Numbered from the stretch's first letter, positions 1 to 9,212 are shown. The stretch is 64,000 nt of DNA from Dickeya undicola (GCF_000784735.1 NZ_JSYG01000019.1:124001-188000), one strand, 5' to 3'. The notes: generated by a model from the letters alone, not told the origin. Made by a program: numbers and translations.

Positions 1-1
1 A

Positions 2-29
2 TTTCTAAGCTACCTGAACGGTAGTGAAG
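2..29 (-). repeat. Degenerate solitary CRISPR-like repeat, reverse orientation
   Basis: This 28-base segment matches the reverse complement of the array repeat (4740-5838) at 22 of 28 positions. The arms CTACC (10-14) and GGTAG (20-24) form a perfect 5-bp stem around a 5-base loop, the same architecture as the array stem CTGCC/GGCAG. The G-to-A change in one arm is therefore compensated by C-to-T in the other. The handle side (TTTCTAAGCT on the plus strand) is intact. No second repeat lies at the expected spacing to the right (62-89), and the left side is outside the window. It could be the first unit of a minus-strand array, a solitary repeat, or part of a CreA-like antitoxin RNA gene. Confidence 0.65.
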
Positions 30-160
30 TTGATTTTAGAGATCTTAAAAAGCAAAGGCTAGGTTTTATTAAAAAAGTAACTCTGTCTAGGTTGATCGTT
101 TGAGGTGATCGGACTACTATTCATTTCATCACGTCAGGAATGATAAGCGGAGATAATGAA

Positions 161-319
161 ATGAAGCCTCAACAGTCGAGATTGTTCTGTATCGCGGTAC
201 TTTGTATGGCTGCTGGATTGCCGATGAAGCCAGCATCCATGACTGTAAGTAATCCACCGGACACATCAGTAAAGGCCCAGTGGTTCTCGATTTTTTCTAT
301 AAATATTAACCGTAACTGA
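161..319 (+). CDS. Possible small hydrophobic peptide, 52 aa
   Basis: A short reading frame starts at ATG 161 behind a GGAG motif at 149-152. The predicted peptide begins MKPQQSRLFCIAVLCMAAGL, a short basic N-terminus followed by a cysteine-containing hydrophobic stretch, and ends in a polar tail. I do not recognise a family. The general shape resembles small membrane peptides, including type I toxins of the Hok kind, but no conserved Hok residues can be claimed. It lies between a degenerate CRISPR-like repeat and csy1, in DNA more AT-rich than the cas genes. It could equally be a chance frame. Confidence 0.3.
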   Translation: MKPQQSRLFCIAVLCMAAGLPMKPASMTVSNPPDTSVKAQWFSIFSININRN

Positions 320-355
320 TGGAATTACAGGTGAGGCTGTCAGGTACACGGTAGT

Positions 356-672
356 GGTGTTTTCCCGGCGTTAAAAACTGCGCTGAAGCGAACGACTTCG
401 CCGGGTGAGCCGCATGGATGCGGCGAAAGCCTGTGCCGCGTCTGGAACGCGTCACAGGCGGCCCGAACAGCGAAGGCGTAAGCTGAAGGCACCGCGTAGC
501 GGCGCAGTTTAGCCTCTAGCCCGAGGTCAAGGAGAGGCGGCGTTTGAGCCTCTCCTTGTCGTGCGAGCGATGGCGTTGCAAAGCGATAACGTAGGCCATT
601 ACGCACGAAACCTTTCACAGTGCTGGCATGAATTAGCCTGTAATAAAACAACAGGGCTATTTGTCAATGGCC
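356..672 (+). repeat. Structured interspersed element, copy A
   Basis: This is the first of three related ~320-390 bp elements in the window. Shared parts are a GGCGTTAAAAAC-type start, a central block reading CCGAACAGCGAAG, an AAGGAGAGG hairpin followed by TTGTCGTGCG, and an 18-bp terminal hairpin (655-672). Visible stems are 375-382 with 503-510, 409-415 with 418-424, 429-435/437-440 with 448-451/453-459, 529-538 with 548-557, and 560-565 with 602-607. It ends 40 bp before the csy1 start, so it separates csy1 from whatever lies upstream. Minus-strand reading frames across it look like by-products of the stems. Confidence 0.8.
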
Positions 673-712
673 TTAATAAATCAGTGGGTTATACACGCTC
701 AAGGAATCGACT

Positions 713-2050
713 ATGAGTAGTGAGGGTTTGCAAGCATTTATCCTGTCGTATATCGAAAATCGAAAGCAGACCAAGCTGGATGCCTTCGATAAAACTGCCG
801 ATAAGCAGCGGGCCGCGTTAAGCGGTGAGGCGCTGGCCGCAGCGGAACTGACGCTTTTGCAGCAGCGGCGTGAAATAGAACAGACTTACCAGGTGCGCAC
901 CTGGCTGACGGATGCCGCCAGCCGTGCCGGGCAGATTAGCCTGGTGACCCACGCGCTGAAATTCACCCACAGCGACGCCAAAGGCAGCAGTGTGTTCAGC
1001 AGCGAACCGGTTACCGACAGTGCGGTGTTGTCTACCGCGTCGCTGGCACAACCGGCGATTGACGCGGTGGGCAACGCGGCGGCGCTGGATGTGGCCAAAT
1101 TGCTGCAAACCGAGCATCAGGGCGATTCACTGTTGGCGGCGCTGCAACGCGGCGACCACCGCGCGCTGGAGGCGCTGGCGGAAAGCCCGCAGCAACTCAC
1201 CCAGTGGCTGGCCGGGTTCGGGCAGGTGCTGACCGATAAACAGCCCAGTTCCCACAAGCTGGCGAAACAGATCTACTTCCCGGTCGGGGACGGGGAATAC
1301 CACCTGTTAAGCCCGCTTTACTCCTCTTCGCTGTCGCAGGCGCTGGATCAACGCCTGAACGCGGTGCGCTTTGGTGAGCAAGCTAAAGCCATCCGTGAGG
1401 CCCGGCGGCAGAAGCGCTGGCACGATGAGGTTGATGTCAGCTACCCCGGTATTGCGGTGCAGAACATGGGCGGCACCAAGCCGCAAAATATCTCTGCGCT
1501 CAATTCCGCCCGCAGCGGCCGCTCCTATTTGCTCAGCAGCGCGCCGCCGCAATGGCTCAGCCAAATCAAACTGCCGCGTGATCATGACACCATCTTCCGT
1601 GTTAGGGGTGAGGTGGATGCGCTGACCTACATTGCGCGCCGGGAGATGCAGCAGTTCCTGCTCAGCGTCAAAGAGGTGGAAAACAACCGCGAGATTCGCA
1701 ACCAGCGCAGGCGTTACCTCGACCGGTTGATCAACACCCTATTCGACTATGTCGCCACGGTGCAAAACCTGGGCAAAGCGGGCTGGAGCAGCTATTCCCA
1801 ACTGAATTTCCCTCTGCAACTGTGGCTTGACCCAAGGCGCTGTCGGCATGATGACGCTTTTCGCTATGCACGCGACGGCGGGGACTGGAAAGAACAGGTC
1901 GCCCATGAATTTGGTCAGTGGCTGAATGCGCGATTGCACCACGATAAACTGATTTTCGGTGAGGTGGAGCGCCGCGAGTGGTCAACCGCCGCGTTGTTCA
2001 AACAGCGGCTGCGGGAAAGCGAGCGATGGCTGAAGGAGGAATTGGCATGA
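713..2050 (+). CDS. csy1: Type I-F Cascade large subunit Csy1 (Cas8f)
   Basis: The 445-residue product is the large subunit of the type I-F crRNA surveillance complex, which with Csy2 caps the crRNA 5' handle and recognises the CC PAM on target DNA. The size fits the family (about 430-450 aa), and the C-terminal half carries a segment typical of Csy1 ([20 protein letters not shown], around residues 260-280). An AAGGAA motif 8 bases upstream supports ATG 713. It opens the csy1-csy2-csy3-csy4 operon and overlaps csy2 by ATGA. In most I-F loci cas2-3 directly precedes csy1; here at least 700 bp with an interspersed element intervenes, so csy1 probably has its own promoter. Confidence 0.93.
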   Translation: MSSEGLQAFILSYIENRKQTKLDAFDKTADKQRAALSGEALAAAELTLLQQRREIEQTYQVRTWLTDAASRAGQISLVTHALKFTHSDAKGSSVFSSEPVTDSAVLSTASLAQPAIDAVGNAAALDVAKLLQTEHQGDSLLAALQRGDHRALEALAESPQQLTQWLAGFGQVLTDKQPSSHKLAKQIYFPVGDGEYHLLSPLYSSSLSQALDQRLNAVRFGEQAKAIREARRQKRWHDEVDVSYPGIAVQNMGGTKPQNISALNSARSGRSYLLSSAPPQWLSQIKLPRDHDTIFRVRGEVDALTYIARREMQQFLLSVKEVENNREIRNQRRRYLDRLINTLFDYVATVQNLGKAGWSSYSQLNFPLQLWLDPRRCRHDDAFRYARDGGDWKEQVAHEFGQWLNARLHHDKLIFGEVERREWSTAALFKQRLRESERWLKEELA

Positions 2051-2982
2051 GCAGCCTGATTATTCTGCGGCGTATTCAGGTGGAAAACGCCAATGCCATT
2101 GCCGGGCACACCTACGGCTTTCCGGCCATCAGCCATTTTCTCGGCTTTACCCACGCGTTGTCGCGCCAGTTGCAGGCATCTCACGGTTTGACGCTGGAAG
2201 GCTGCGGCGTGGTGTGCCATCAGCACCAGTTGCACGCTTACGGCAGCGGCTGGAACCGCAGCTTTGCGCTGACACGCAACCCGCTGACCAAAGAAGAAAA
2301 AACCGCCGCCTTTAATGAAGAGGGGCGGATGCACCTCAGCGTGTCGCTGCTGATGGAGTGCCACGGCATGTTGCCCGGTGAAGATGGGCTTGAGGCGTTG
2401 AAACTGCGGTTGCAGCAACTGGCGCTGCGCCAGCGGCTGGCGGGCGGGCTGATTGTGGATATCGAGCAGGTAAACGTTCATGACATGCCTGCCGACGAGA
2501 GCACGACCCGTGGCCTGATGCGTCGTTTGCTGCCGGGCTTTGTCTTGCTGGACCGCACGGCGCTGTTGCAGTCGCATCATCAGACTTTACAGCAGAGTGA
2601 CCCGCAGGCGGAGATGCTGGATGCCTGGCTCGATTTCGCCGCCCTGAAACATCACGCGGTGCGCGCTTCTGGTGATGAGGTGAACTGGCCGCCACTGCCC
2701 AAGCCTGATGGCGGCTATCTGGTGCCGCTGATGACCGGCTACCGCGCCATTTCGCCGTTGTATGCCCCCGGCGAGGTGGAGAAAACCCGTGACCCGTCCA
2801 CCCGGTTCTGTTTTGCCGAGGCCATTTACGGTGTTGGCGAATGGCGCGGTGCACACCGTATTGACGATATCAACCGCATCTTCTGGCGTTACCGCCATCA
2901 AAACGGCACCTACCGCTGCCTGCAAGCCGCCGACGGTCCAGACAGCACAACAGATGATGACGAAGAACTGAACGACTTTTAA
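2047..2982 (+). CDS. csy2: Type I-F Cascade subunit Csy2 (Cas5f)
   Basis: Csy2 forms a heterodimer with Csy1 and holds the 5' handle of the crRNA in the I-F complex. The protein from ATG 2047 is 311 aa and begins [20 protein letters not shown], with the typical Csy2 segment [19 protein letters not shown] just after (residues 18-36). A longer in-frame start at 1978 would lie inside csy1 and lacks the family N-terminus, so I use the ATG that overlaps the csy1 stop. The 3' end is 14 bp before the csy3 start. No frameshift or truncation is visible. Confidence 0.93.
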   Translation: MSSLIILRRIQVENANAIAGHTYGFPAISHFLGFTHALSRQLQASHGLTLEGCGVVCHQHQLHAYGSGWNRSFALTRNPLTKEEKTAAFNEEGRMHLSVSLLMECHGMLPGEDGLEALKLRLQQLALRQRLAGGLIVDIEQVNVHDMPADESTTRGLMRRLLPGFVLLDRTALLQSHHQTLQQSDPQAEMLDAWLDFAALKHHAVRASGDEVNWPPLPKPDGGYLVPLMTGYRAISPLYAPGEVEKTRDPSTRFCFAEAIYGVGEWRGAHRIDDINRIFWRYRHQNGTYRCLQAADGPDSTTDDDEELNDF

Positions 2983-2996
2983 TAAGGATGAAGACC

Positions 2997-4049
2997 ATGG
3001 CAAAAGCAGCAACCACCTTGAAAACCGCATCGGTACTGGCGTTTGAGCGCAAACTGGCGAATTCCGATGCACAGATGTTAGCGGGCAACTGGCAGCAGGA
3101 TCAGTGGACGCCGGTAGTGATTCAGGAAAAATCGGTACGCGGCACCATCTCCAACCGGTTAAAAAACGCTATCAGCAGCGACCCGGCCAAACTGGATGCC
3201 GAAATCCAAAAACCCAACCTGCAAACGGTGGACGTGGCGGCGCTGCCGTTTGACGCCGACACGCTGAAAGTGGCCTTCACACTGCGGGTGCTGGGTAACC
3301 TGGCGTTGCCGTCGGTGTGTAACGATCAGGATTACCAGCAGGCGCTGACCGAATTGATTAACGGCTACGCCCGTGAGCCGGGCTTTGGCGTACTGGCGGC
3401 GCGTTACGCCGAGAACATCGCTAGCGGCCGTTTTTTGTGGCGCAACCGCATCGGCGCGGAAGCGGTGCAGGTGGCGGTGACACATAACGATAAGCGTTGG
3501 GTATTCAACGGCGAAGATTACTCGCTGCGCCAGTTCAGGCAGCCAAAGCCGATGGATTACACCTTTAACCCTAACAATAATAGTAATCAACCTGATGATT
3601 TAGATAAGTTTGCACACGCCATTGAGCAGGCGCTGGCGGGGAACGATTCAGCGTTCTTCCGCGTGGAAGCGCAGGTGAAGCTGGGCAACGGACAGGAAGT
3701 GTTCCCATCGCAGGAACTGGTGCTGGATGAGCGGGCCCGCAGTGGCAAAAGCAAGATTCTGTATCAGGTTAACGGTGTGGCGGCGATCCATTCACAGAAA
3801 ATCGGCAACGCGCTGCGCACAGTGGATGACTGGCACCCGGAAGCAGCAGAAACCGGGCCGATCGCGGTCGAACCCTATGGCTCGGTGACCAGTCGTGGTC
3901 GCGCCTACCGTCAGCCGAAAGACACGATGGATTTTTACACCCTGCTGGATAACTGGGTAATCAAGGGCAAGGTGCCAGACGTGGCGCAGCAGCACTACGT
4001 GATCGCCACGCTGATTCGCGGCGGGGTGTTCGGCGAGAAAGGCGAGTAA
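2997..4049 (+). CDS. csy3: Type I-F Cascade backbone Csy3 (Cas7f)
   Basis: Csy3 is the helical backbone of the I-F complex: six copies bind along the crRNA spacer. The product starting at ATG 2997 is 350 aa. Its N-terminus, [19 protein letters not shown], and the block [13 protein letters not shown] near residue 45 are family hallmarks. An alternative ATG at 2988 adds three residues but overlaps the AAGGA ribosome site at 2984-2988, so 2997 is preferred. csy4 follows after 6 bp, consistent with one transcript. Confidence 0.95.
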   Translation: MAKAATTLKTASVLAFERKLANSDAQMLAGNWQQDQWTPVVIQEKSVRGTISNRLKNAISSDPAKLDAEIQKPNLQTVDVAALPFDADTLKVAFTLRVLGNLALPSVCNDQDYQQALTELINGYAREPGFGVLAARYAENIASGRFLWRNRIGAEAVQVAVTHNDKRWVFNGEDYSLRQFRQPKPMDYTFNPNNNSNQPDDLDKFAHAIEQALAGNDSAFFRVEAQVKLGNGQEVFPSQELVLDERARSGKSKILYQVNGVAAIHSQKIGNALRTVDDWHPEAAETGPIAVEPYGSVTSRGRAYRQPKDTMDFYTLLDNWVIKGKVPDVAQQHYVIATLIRGGVFGEKGE

Positions 4050-4055
4050 CGCGCT

Positions 4056-4610
4056 ATGGACCATTATATCGAAATTCGGGTGTTGCCCGACCCGGAGTTC
4101 AGCGCGGTGCAGTTGCTGAGCGCGCTGTTCGCCAAGCTGCACCGGGCGCTGGGGCAGCAAGCGACGGGCGCTATCGGTGTGAGCTTCCCTGACGTGGGCA
4201 AAACGTTGGGGGAACGGTTGCGGCTGCACGGCAGTGTGCAGGCGCTGGCGGCGCTGGAGCAAACCGGCTGGCTGAAAGGGCTGCGCGATTATACCGCCAT
4301 CACCGAACCGCTACCGGTGCCCGCGGGGGCGAAGCACCGCACCGTGCGCCGGGTGCAGGTAAAAAGCAGCGCCGAACGGTTGCGCCGTCGCGCGGTGAGT
4401 AAAGGCCGGATGACGGAGGATGAAGCCATCGCCCGCATTCCCTATGCGGTAGAAAAACGCACCTCGCTGCCGTACCTGCCGCTGCGCAGTCTTTCCAGCG
4501 GACAAACGTTTTTACTGTTTGTCGAGCACGGCCCGTTGCAGGACCAACCGGTCGCCGGAGTGTTCTCCAGCTACGGGTTAAGCGCCGCCACCACCATCCC
4601 GTGGTTTTGA
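4056..4610 (+). CDS. csy4: CRISPR RNA endonuclease Csy4 (Cas6f)
   Basis: Csy4 cuts the pre-crRNA at the base of each repeat hairpin and stays bound to the 3' stem-loop. The protein is 184 aa, close to the ~187 aa of characterised family members. The candidate catalytic histidine is residue 29 (in FAKLHRAL). An arginine-rich helix follows ([16 protein letters not shown], about residues 108-123), which in the family grips the RNA major groove. The later block [11 protein letters not shown] contains the serine of the active site. It is the last gene of the csy operon and is followed by a hairpin and the array, whose CTGCC/GGCAG stem is its expected substrate. Confidence 0.95.
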   Translation: MDHYIEIRVLPDPEFSAVQLLSALFAKLHRALGQQATGAIGVSFPDVGKTLGERLRLHGSVQALAALEQTGWLKGLRDYTAITEPLPVPAGAKHRTVRRVQVKSSAERLRRRAVSKGRMTEDEAIARIPYAVEKRTSLPYLPLRSLSSGQTFLLFVEHGPLQDQPVAGVFSSYGLSAATTIPWF

Positions 4611-4685
4611 CCCTTTTTTTGCGGCCAGTTCTAACGTATTGATTTTAAATACCGTAATCTGGCCGCCAGAAAAAAGGGTTTTTTC
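4611..4685 (+). terminator. Long inverted repeat downstream of csy4
   Basis: CCCTTTTTTTGCGGCCAG (4611-4628) is largely complementary to 4659-4678 and is followed by a run of six T (4679-4684). This has the form of an intrinsic terminator that closes the csy operon. It begins one base after the csy4 stop and lies 55 bp ahead of the array, so it would also separate cas transcription from array transcription. The 30-base loop is AT-rich. Confidence 0.6.
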
Positions 4686-4739
4686 GTCAAAATGGCGGTT
4701 TTTCTTTAACAATCAGGTGATAAGCGATAATTCGCTACA
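4686..4739 (+). promoter_or_regulatory. CRISPR leader
   Basis: This AT-rich, gene-free stretch lies immediately 5' of the first repeat. Its side of the array carries perfect repeats while the other end is degenerate, which fixes leader polarity and transcription on the plus strand. The leader may extend left into the hairpin region. No precise promoter is assigned. Confidence 0.55.
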
Positions 4740-5838
4740 GTTCACTGCCGCATAGGCAGCTTAGAAAAAGACAAATCCACTTTACTTATTGGAGTGTCCG
4801 TTCACTGCCGCATAGGCAGCTTAGAAAATGCCATCACACGAATCCTGCTCTATCACTAAGTTCACTGCCGCATAGGCAGCTTAGAAAGCCCGTTACACGG
4901 ACCTTTTTAACCGGTATACGTTCACTGCCGCATAGGCAGCTTAGAAATCCAGTTTGACACATAGAAAACGTCAGACCACGTTCACTGCCGCATAGGCAGC
5001 TTAGAAAATCGGCACGGTGGCAAACCGCCTGCCCTTCTAGTTCACTGCCGCATAGGCAGCTTAGAAAACCTCCAGCACATACAAGTGCAGATGAATCTGG
5101 TTCACTGCCGCATAGGCAGCTTAGAAAAAAAGAGAAAATCGTGAGGTTTGCTTGTGATTGTTCACTGCCGTATAGGCAGCTTAGAAAGGGCGTTACCCGG
5201 TGCCGTGGAATGACACACCGTTCACTGCCGCATAGGCAGCTTAGAAAATCTTTGGTCATTAATTACATCAATTCCATCTGTTCACTGCCGCATAGGCAGC
5301 TTAGAAAGATGGTTAATCGGTCCACGTAAATTCGTGTGTGTTCACTGCCGCATAGGCAGCTTAGAAAATTCACGACAGTGCAGGCATTTACGGCGCGATG
5401 TTCACTGCCGCATAGGCAGCTTAGAAAGCTATATTTGAGTGTCTGACATTGCTAGAGCAGTTCACTGCCGCATAGGCAGCTTAGAAATTTTTTGATGTAA
5501 TCTCGTTCAACTTCTAGACGTTCACTGCCGCATAGGCAGCTTAGAAAATCGTTGCGCAGTCGTGTGCGCTAACGTAAGCGTTCACTGCCGCATAGGCAGC
5601 TTAGAAAAACACCAGCGAAACGCTGCGCACCGGCAAGCTGTTCACTGCCGCATAGGCAGCTTAGAAACGGACAATCAACGCCGCTACGGTGCTACGCCCG
5701 TTCACTGCCGCATAGGCAGCTTAGAAAACCATTTCAGCCATTCGAGTCAGGAACGAGATGTTCACTGCCGCATAGGCAGCTTAGAAATTACGCGGAGAGC
5801 TGGTCGTAGCACCGCCGGGTTCACTGCCGTACAGGCAG
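4740..5838 (+). CRISPR. Type I-F CRISPR array, 18 full repeats plus one truncated
   Basis: Repeats of 28 bases start with GTTCACTGCC, end with GCTTAGAAA and occur at an exact 60-bp period from 4740 (spacers of 32). The stem is CTGCC/GGCAG around loop GCATA. Seventeen repeats are identical; the one at 5160 reads GTATA in the loop. The 18th spacer (5788-5818) is 31 bases. It is followed by a final repeat cut to 20 bases (5819-5838) with the variant loop GTACA, after which an interspersed element begins. The 18 spacers are all different. The repeat matches Csy4-type processing and the adjacent csy operon. Spacer targets cannot be assigned without a search. Confidence 0.98.
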
Positions 5839-5843
5839 AGGTT

Positions 5844-6171
5844 GACGGGTTTACTGGCGTTAAAAACTACGCTGAGGTGGGCGACTTCGCCGGATGCACG
5901 GCATGGATGCCGTGCAAGCCCATTCCGCGTAAGGAACGCGTAATGGGCGGTCCGAACAGCGAAGGCGAACGCCGAAGGCACCGCGTTAGCGGCGTAGTTT
6001 AGCCATCAAGCCAGAGGTCAAGGAGAGGTGGCGCTTGCACCTCTCCTTGTCGTGCGTGCGATGATGTGGCAAAGAAGTGACACGGTTTATCCCGCACGAA
6101 ACCACCCACCGCCCCCACATACATTCGACAAACACATTCGCCAGCAGCACCCCGGCTGTGTGTCAACAGCC
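5844..6171 (+). repeat. Structured interspersed element, copy B
   Basis: The second copy of the interspersed element begins within about 5 bp of the truncated last CRISPR repeat and ends 41 bp before the tyrB terminator. Stems are AAACTACG 5864-5871 with CGTAGTTT 5993-6000, 5896-5904 with 5907-5915, 5918-5924/5926-5929 with 5937-5940/5942-5948, AAGGAGAGGTG 6020-6030 with CACCTCTCCTT 6038-6048, 6051-6056 with 6093-6098, and the terminal hairpin 6154-6171. Compared with copies A and C, many differences are paired changes that keep the stems. Confidence 0.82.
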
Positions 6172-6204
6172 CATCCCCGGCGGGCATAGCCGTTTCCTGC
6201 AAGG

Positions 6205-6236
6205 AAAAAAATCCCCCAACCGTTACCGGCTGGGGG
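6205..6236 (-). terminator. Intrinsic terminator of tyrB
   Basis: Read on the minus strand, CCCCCAGCCG and CGGTTGGGGG form a strong GC-rich hairpin (6213-6236), followed by a run of seven T (6211-6205). It sits about 30 bp after the tyrB stop codon and is a textbook intrinsic terminator. Confidence 0.85.
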
Positions 6237-6266
6237 AAAGGGCGTAAAAAAAGTGAAAGGAATAAC

Positions 6267-7460
6267 TTACTGTACGGCGGCGAAGGCAGCAGCGACGCGC
6301 TGTACGTTGTGGTGGTTCAGGCCCGCGATGCATACGCGGCCGCTGGCGATAAGGTAGACACCGAACTCTTCACGCAGGCGGTCTACCTGTGCGGCGCTGA
6401 AACCGGTGTAGCTGAACATACCGCGCTGGGTCAGCAGGTAGTCGAAGTTGCGATCCGGCAGCGCTTTTTTCAGTTCGTCTACCAGCGTCTGGCGCATTGC
6501 CAAAATACGCAGGCGCATGGCTTCTACTTCTGCGTGCCAACTGGCGTTGAGTGCCTTGTCATTCAGTACGCGCGATACCACCTGCGCACCAAAGTTCGGC
6601 GGGCTGGAGTAGTTGCGGCGCACGGTGGCTTTCAACTGGCCCAGCACGCGAGCCGCGGCGTCCTGGTCTTCACACACCACCGACAACCCGCCGACGCGCT
6701 CGCCATACAGCGAGAAGATTTTGGAAAACGAGTTGCTGACCAGTGCGGGCAGCCCGGCGCTGGCGATAGCGCGGATAGCATAAGCATCGTCGTCCATGCC
6801 GCCGCCAAAACCCTGATAGGCGATATCAAGGAACGGCACCAGTTCGCCTTTGATCAGCACTTCGATGACGCGGTCCCACTCGGCGTGGGTCAGGTCTGAG
6901 CCGGTTGGGTTGTGGCAGCACGGATGCAGCAGCACGATGCTGCGCGGCGGCAACTGTTTCAGGGCATCGATCATCTTTTCCACGTTGACGCCCAGCGTGT
7001 CGGCGTCAAAGTACGGGTAGGTGTGCACCGTAAAGCCCGCGCCGGAGAAGATGGCGATGTGGTTTTCCCAGGTCGGGTCGCTGACCCAGACTTCGGAATC
7101 CGGAAAATAGCGTTTAAGGAAATCGGCACCGACTTTTAACGCGCCAGAACCGCCCAACGTCTGGATGGTGGCGATACGTTGTGCGGTGAGTGCCGGGTGG
7201 TGCTCACCGAATAATAACGTTTGCACCGCACTGCGGTAGGCGGCTAACCCTTCCATCGGCAGGTAGACTGACGCCTGCTGCGGCTCGGCCTGCATCTGTG
7301 TTTCCGCGGCGCTGACCGCCTGTAACTGAGGAATGACGCCCTGCCCGTCGTAATACAGCCCGATGCTGAGGTTTACTTTGTCAGTACGCGGGTCTTGCTT
7401 GAATTTTTCCATCAGGGACAGGATAGGGTCGCCAGCGTAGGCGTCAACATTTTGGAACAC
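6267..7460 (-). CDS. tyrB: Aromatic amino acid aminotransferase TyrB
   Basis: This PLP enzyme transaminates phenylpyruvate and 4-hydroxyphenylpyruvate to phenylalanine and tyrosine, and also acts on 2-oxo acids of leucine and aspartate. From a GTG start at 7460 the protein is 397 aa, the exact length of E. coli TyrB, and begins with [14 protein letters not shown] longer ATG start at 7493 lacks the family N-terminus, and an AGGAGAG motif lies just upstream of the GTG. The PLP lysine block [17 protein letters not shown] is intact, as is HPCCHNPTG. In E. coli tyrB directly follows alr; here about 4.6 kb of aromatic-acid and other genes separate them. A YitT-type gene lies 41 bp upstream on the same strand. 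Confidence 0.95.
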   Translation of the reverse strand: MFQNVDAYAGDPILSLMEKFKQDPRTDKVNLSIGLYYDGQGVIPQLQAVSAAETQMQAEPQQASVYLPMEGLAAYRSAVQTLLFGEHHPALTAQRIATIQTLGGSGALKVGADFLKRYFPDSEVWVSDPTWENHIAIFSGAGFTVHTYPYFDADTLGVNVEKMIDALKQLPPRSIVLLHPCCHNPTGSDLTHAEWDRVIEVLIKGELVPFLDIAYQGFGGGMDDDAYAIRAIASAGLPALVSNSFSKIFSLYGERVGGLSVVCEDQDAAARVLGQLKATVRRNYSSPPNFGAQVVSRVLNDKALNASWHAEVEAMRLRILAMRQTLVDELKKALPDRNFDYLLTQRGMFSYTGFSAAQVDRLREEFGVYLIASGRVCIAGLNHHNVQRVAAAFAAVQ

Positions 7461-7501
7461 GGTCGGTAACTCTCCTGAGATATAAAGGGTCAAGCTGTTC
7501 G

Positions 7502-8116
7502 CTAGGCGGTATAACGGCCAGGTCGGTGATTCATGGCGATGATAAGATTCAGCGCCGCCGCCCCCAGCACAGATGCGATCAGCATCGGTATGCTTACCAC
7601 GAACAGGGAAGTCAGCACAATGGTTACATCCACCGCCATTTGGAATTTTCCGGCGCGGATTCCACTTTTGTCCTGTAAATAGAGCGCCAGAATATTCACC
7701 CCGCCCAGACTGGCGCGATGACGGAACAGCACAATGAACCCCAGCCCCATAATCAGGTTGCCAAATAGTGTGGCGTAAATCGGTTGCAGGTGATCAAAGT
7801 GGATGAATAACGGGTGCAGGTCGGAAAACAGCGACACCATCGCTACCGCGCAGAAGGTTTTGATCGTGAATTGCCAACCCATTCGCCGAATGGCGAGGTA
7901 ATAAAACGGCAAATTAAGCAGAAAGAATGCGGTGCCAAACGAGATATGGGTGGCGTAGTGCAACAGAAACGCCATTCCGGCGGTGCCGCCGGTCAGCGCT
8001 CCTGCCTGACGCAGCATAATAACCCCGAAAGACACCATCAGGGTGCCGATAAGCAGCGCCAGAACGTCTTCCAGCAGCGTATGTGAAACCGGTTGAGGGG
8101 AAATGACGTTATCCAT
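7502..8116 (-). CDS. YitT-family integral membrane protein
   Basis: This 204-aa protein has about five to six hydrophobic segments and the family features [12 protein letters not shown] (near residue 41) and [12 protein letters not shown] (near residue 140) of YitT/DUF161-type membrane proteins, whose substrate is generally unknown. The start at 8116 (MDNVISPQ) gives a normal N-terminus; an upstream extension to 8320 is basic and low-complexity and is unlikely to be coding. It lies upstream of tyrB on the same strand with a 41-bp gap, so the two may be co-transcribed and the protein may move an aromatic compound. That role is inference from position only. Confidence 0.75.
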   Translation of the reverse strand: MDNVISPQPVSHTLLEDVLALLIGTLMVSFGVIMLRQAGALTGGTAGMAFLLHYATHISFGTAFFLLNLPFYYLAIRRMGWQFTIKTFCAVAMVSLFSDLHPLFIHFDHLQPIYATLFGNLIMGLGFIVLFRHRASLGGVNILALYLQDKSGIRAGKFQMAVDVTIVLTSLFVVSIPMLIASVLGAAALNLIIAMNHRPGRYTA

Positions 8117-8365
8117 AGAAAAGCACCCGATAAAAAAGAATACCTGTCTTTTCAAGCAAAAAGCGCACCAGCCGTGATGGCGGCAGGTATCGTTTGCAGA
8201 TTTTCTGTACGGGGGAATAGATAACGCATTGAATGCATGGGATGAATTTATTATGCGTGATATGTGCGTTATTTTGGTTTTTATGGGTTGAGATGTGTGC
8301 TTGTTTTGTTTTTGGTGCAAGAGTCATGCGCTCGTGCACCGTGTGGAAGCAGCGGCCGCACCGAT

Positions 8366-8842
8366 TTAGGGCAACACGGTAGTCGGTGCCATCAGGCCGT
8401 TCTCTTTCAGGCGGTTGAGCACCACTGAGGTTTTCAGGTGGGCGACGCTTTTGTTGCGTGCCAGAATCTGGCTGATTAACGCGCTCAGGCCGTGCAAATC
8501 CGCCACCGCCACTTTCAGCATGTAATCCGCGTCACCGGTGGTTTTGTAGGCGTCGATAATGGCGTCGACTTCGCCCAGCATCTGGTGAAAGCTGTCCACG
8601 CATTCCTGAGTGTGGTTGATTAATCGCACTTCAATCAGGCCCATCACTTCCAGCCCAACCGCATCCGGTGCCAGCCGGGCGTGATACCCGAGAATCAGTT
8701 GCGCCTGTTCGAGGGCAATACGACGACGAGAACACTGTGAGGCAGACAACCCAACCAGAGAGCTAAGTTCCTGATTGGTAAGGCGTCCGTTCGCCTGCAG
8801 CAGTGTGAGGATCTTCAGATCAAAATCATCAATGTTGTACAT
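8366..8842 (-). CDS. Lrp/AsnC-family transcriptional regulator
   Basis: The 158-aa product begins YNIDDFDLKILTLLQANGRL, the usual Lrp/AsnC N-terminus, with a helix-turn-helix at about residues 20-45 (LTNQELSSLVGLSASQCSRR) and a RAM ligand-binding domain after it (GLIEVRL, TGDADYMLKV). ATG 8842 is preceded by AGGCAGGG. It is divergent from the aroP-type permease at 9213 and oriented like the YitT and tyrB genes. It probably senses an amino acid, plausibly aromatic, and controls the flanking genes. An inverted repeat at 9050-9063 is a candidate binding site. Confidence 0.88.
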   Translation of the reverse strand: MYNIDDFDLKILTLLQANGRLTNQELSSLVGLSASQCSRRRIALEQAQLILGYHARLAPDAVGLEVMGLIEVRLINHTQECVDSFHQMLGEVDAIIDAYKTTGDADYMLKVAVADLHGLSALISQILARNKSVAHLKTSVVLNRLKENGLMAPTTVLP

Positions 8843-9212
8843 AGCCCTGCCTTGCCAGAAGCACAAAAATACAGACTATCAGCTTTTTTTGCTTCCGGAA
8901 GTTTGTTGTTTGCCATCTTATGCCGCCAGCACGTTTTTCCGTCTGACTGGCTGCACCACCCTGGTTCATTTTAGTGTATGCCAACTGGCTTTGTGGGTGA
9001 TTTCATGCAAAAAAAGAGGATTTTTCGCACCAAATCAATGTGATGCCTATTTTTGTGCAAAAATCGTGAATGTGAGACTTTTTCTAAATTAATTCAATTT
9101 GTTAAGTGCTTTAAACAGACTGCCGTGGCCGGTGATGACGTGGTTGGCCTGATAATTGCTGTGACGGTGTGATTACTTCAAATGAATTAAACCACTTCCT
9201 GGGGGATGGGTG
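8843..9212. promoter_or_regulatory. Divergent regulator/permease control region
   Basis: This AT-rich 370-bp region separates the Lrp-type gene from the aroP-type gene. It contains the inverted repeat TTTTTGTGCAAAAA at 9050-9063 and several A and T tracts, as expected for an Lrp-family binding region. No coding sequence is credible here. A GGGGGA ribosome site for the permease is at 9201-9206. Confidence 0.4.

Noticed and set aside
2-112. Plus-strand open stretch at the left edge as the possible 3' end of cas2-3
   Set aside because: Only 36 codons are visible, the composition is AT-rich unlike the csy genes, and its first nine codons are exactly the inverted repeat. A cas2-3 end cannot be excluded without the flanking sequence.
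340-651. Minus-strand reading frame of 103 codons inside element copy A, with similar frames in copies B and C
   Set aside because: Differences among copies follow stem pairing rather than codon positions, and the frames start and stop differently in each copy. They are best explained as by-products of the structured element.
661-695. TTGTCA and TATACA as -35/-10 elements for csy1
   Set aside because: The spacing is about 23 bp, outside the normal 16-18 bp, and the first hexamer is part of the element's terminal hairpin.
4834-6002. Reading frames through the CRISPR array on both strands
   Set aside because: They consist of the translated repeat (for example FLSCLCGSE) alternating with unrelated spacer codons; the 60-bp period is a multiple of three, which keeps frames open.
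6309-6899. Long plus-strand frames opposite tyrB, dnaB, codA, rnr and other genes
   Set aside because: They are shadows of strongly identified genes on the other strand, produced by GC-rich codon use.
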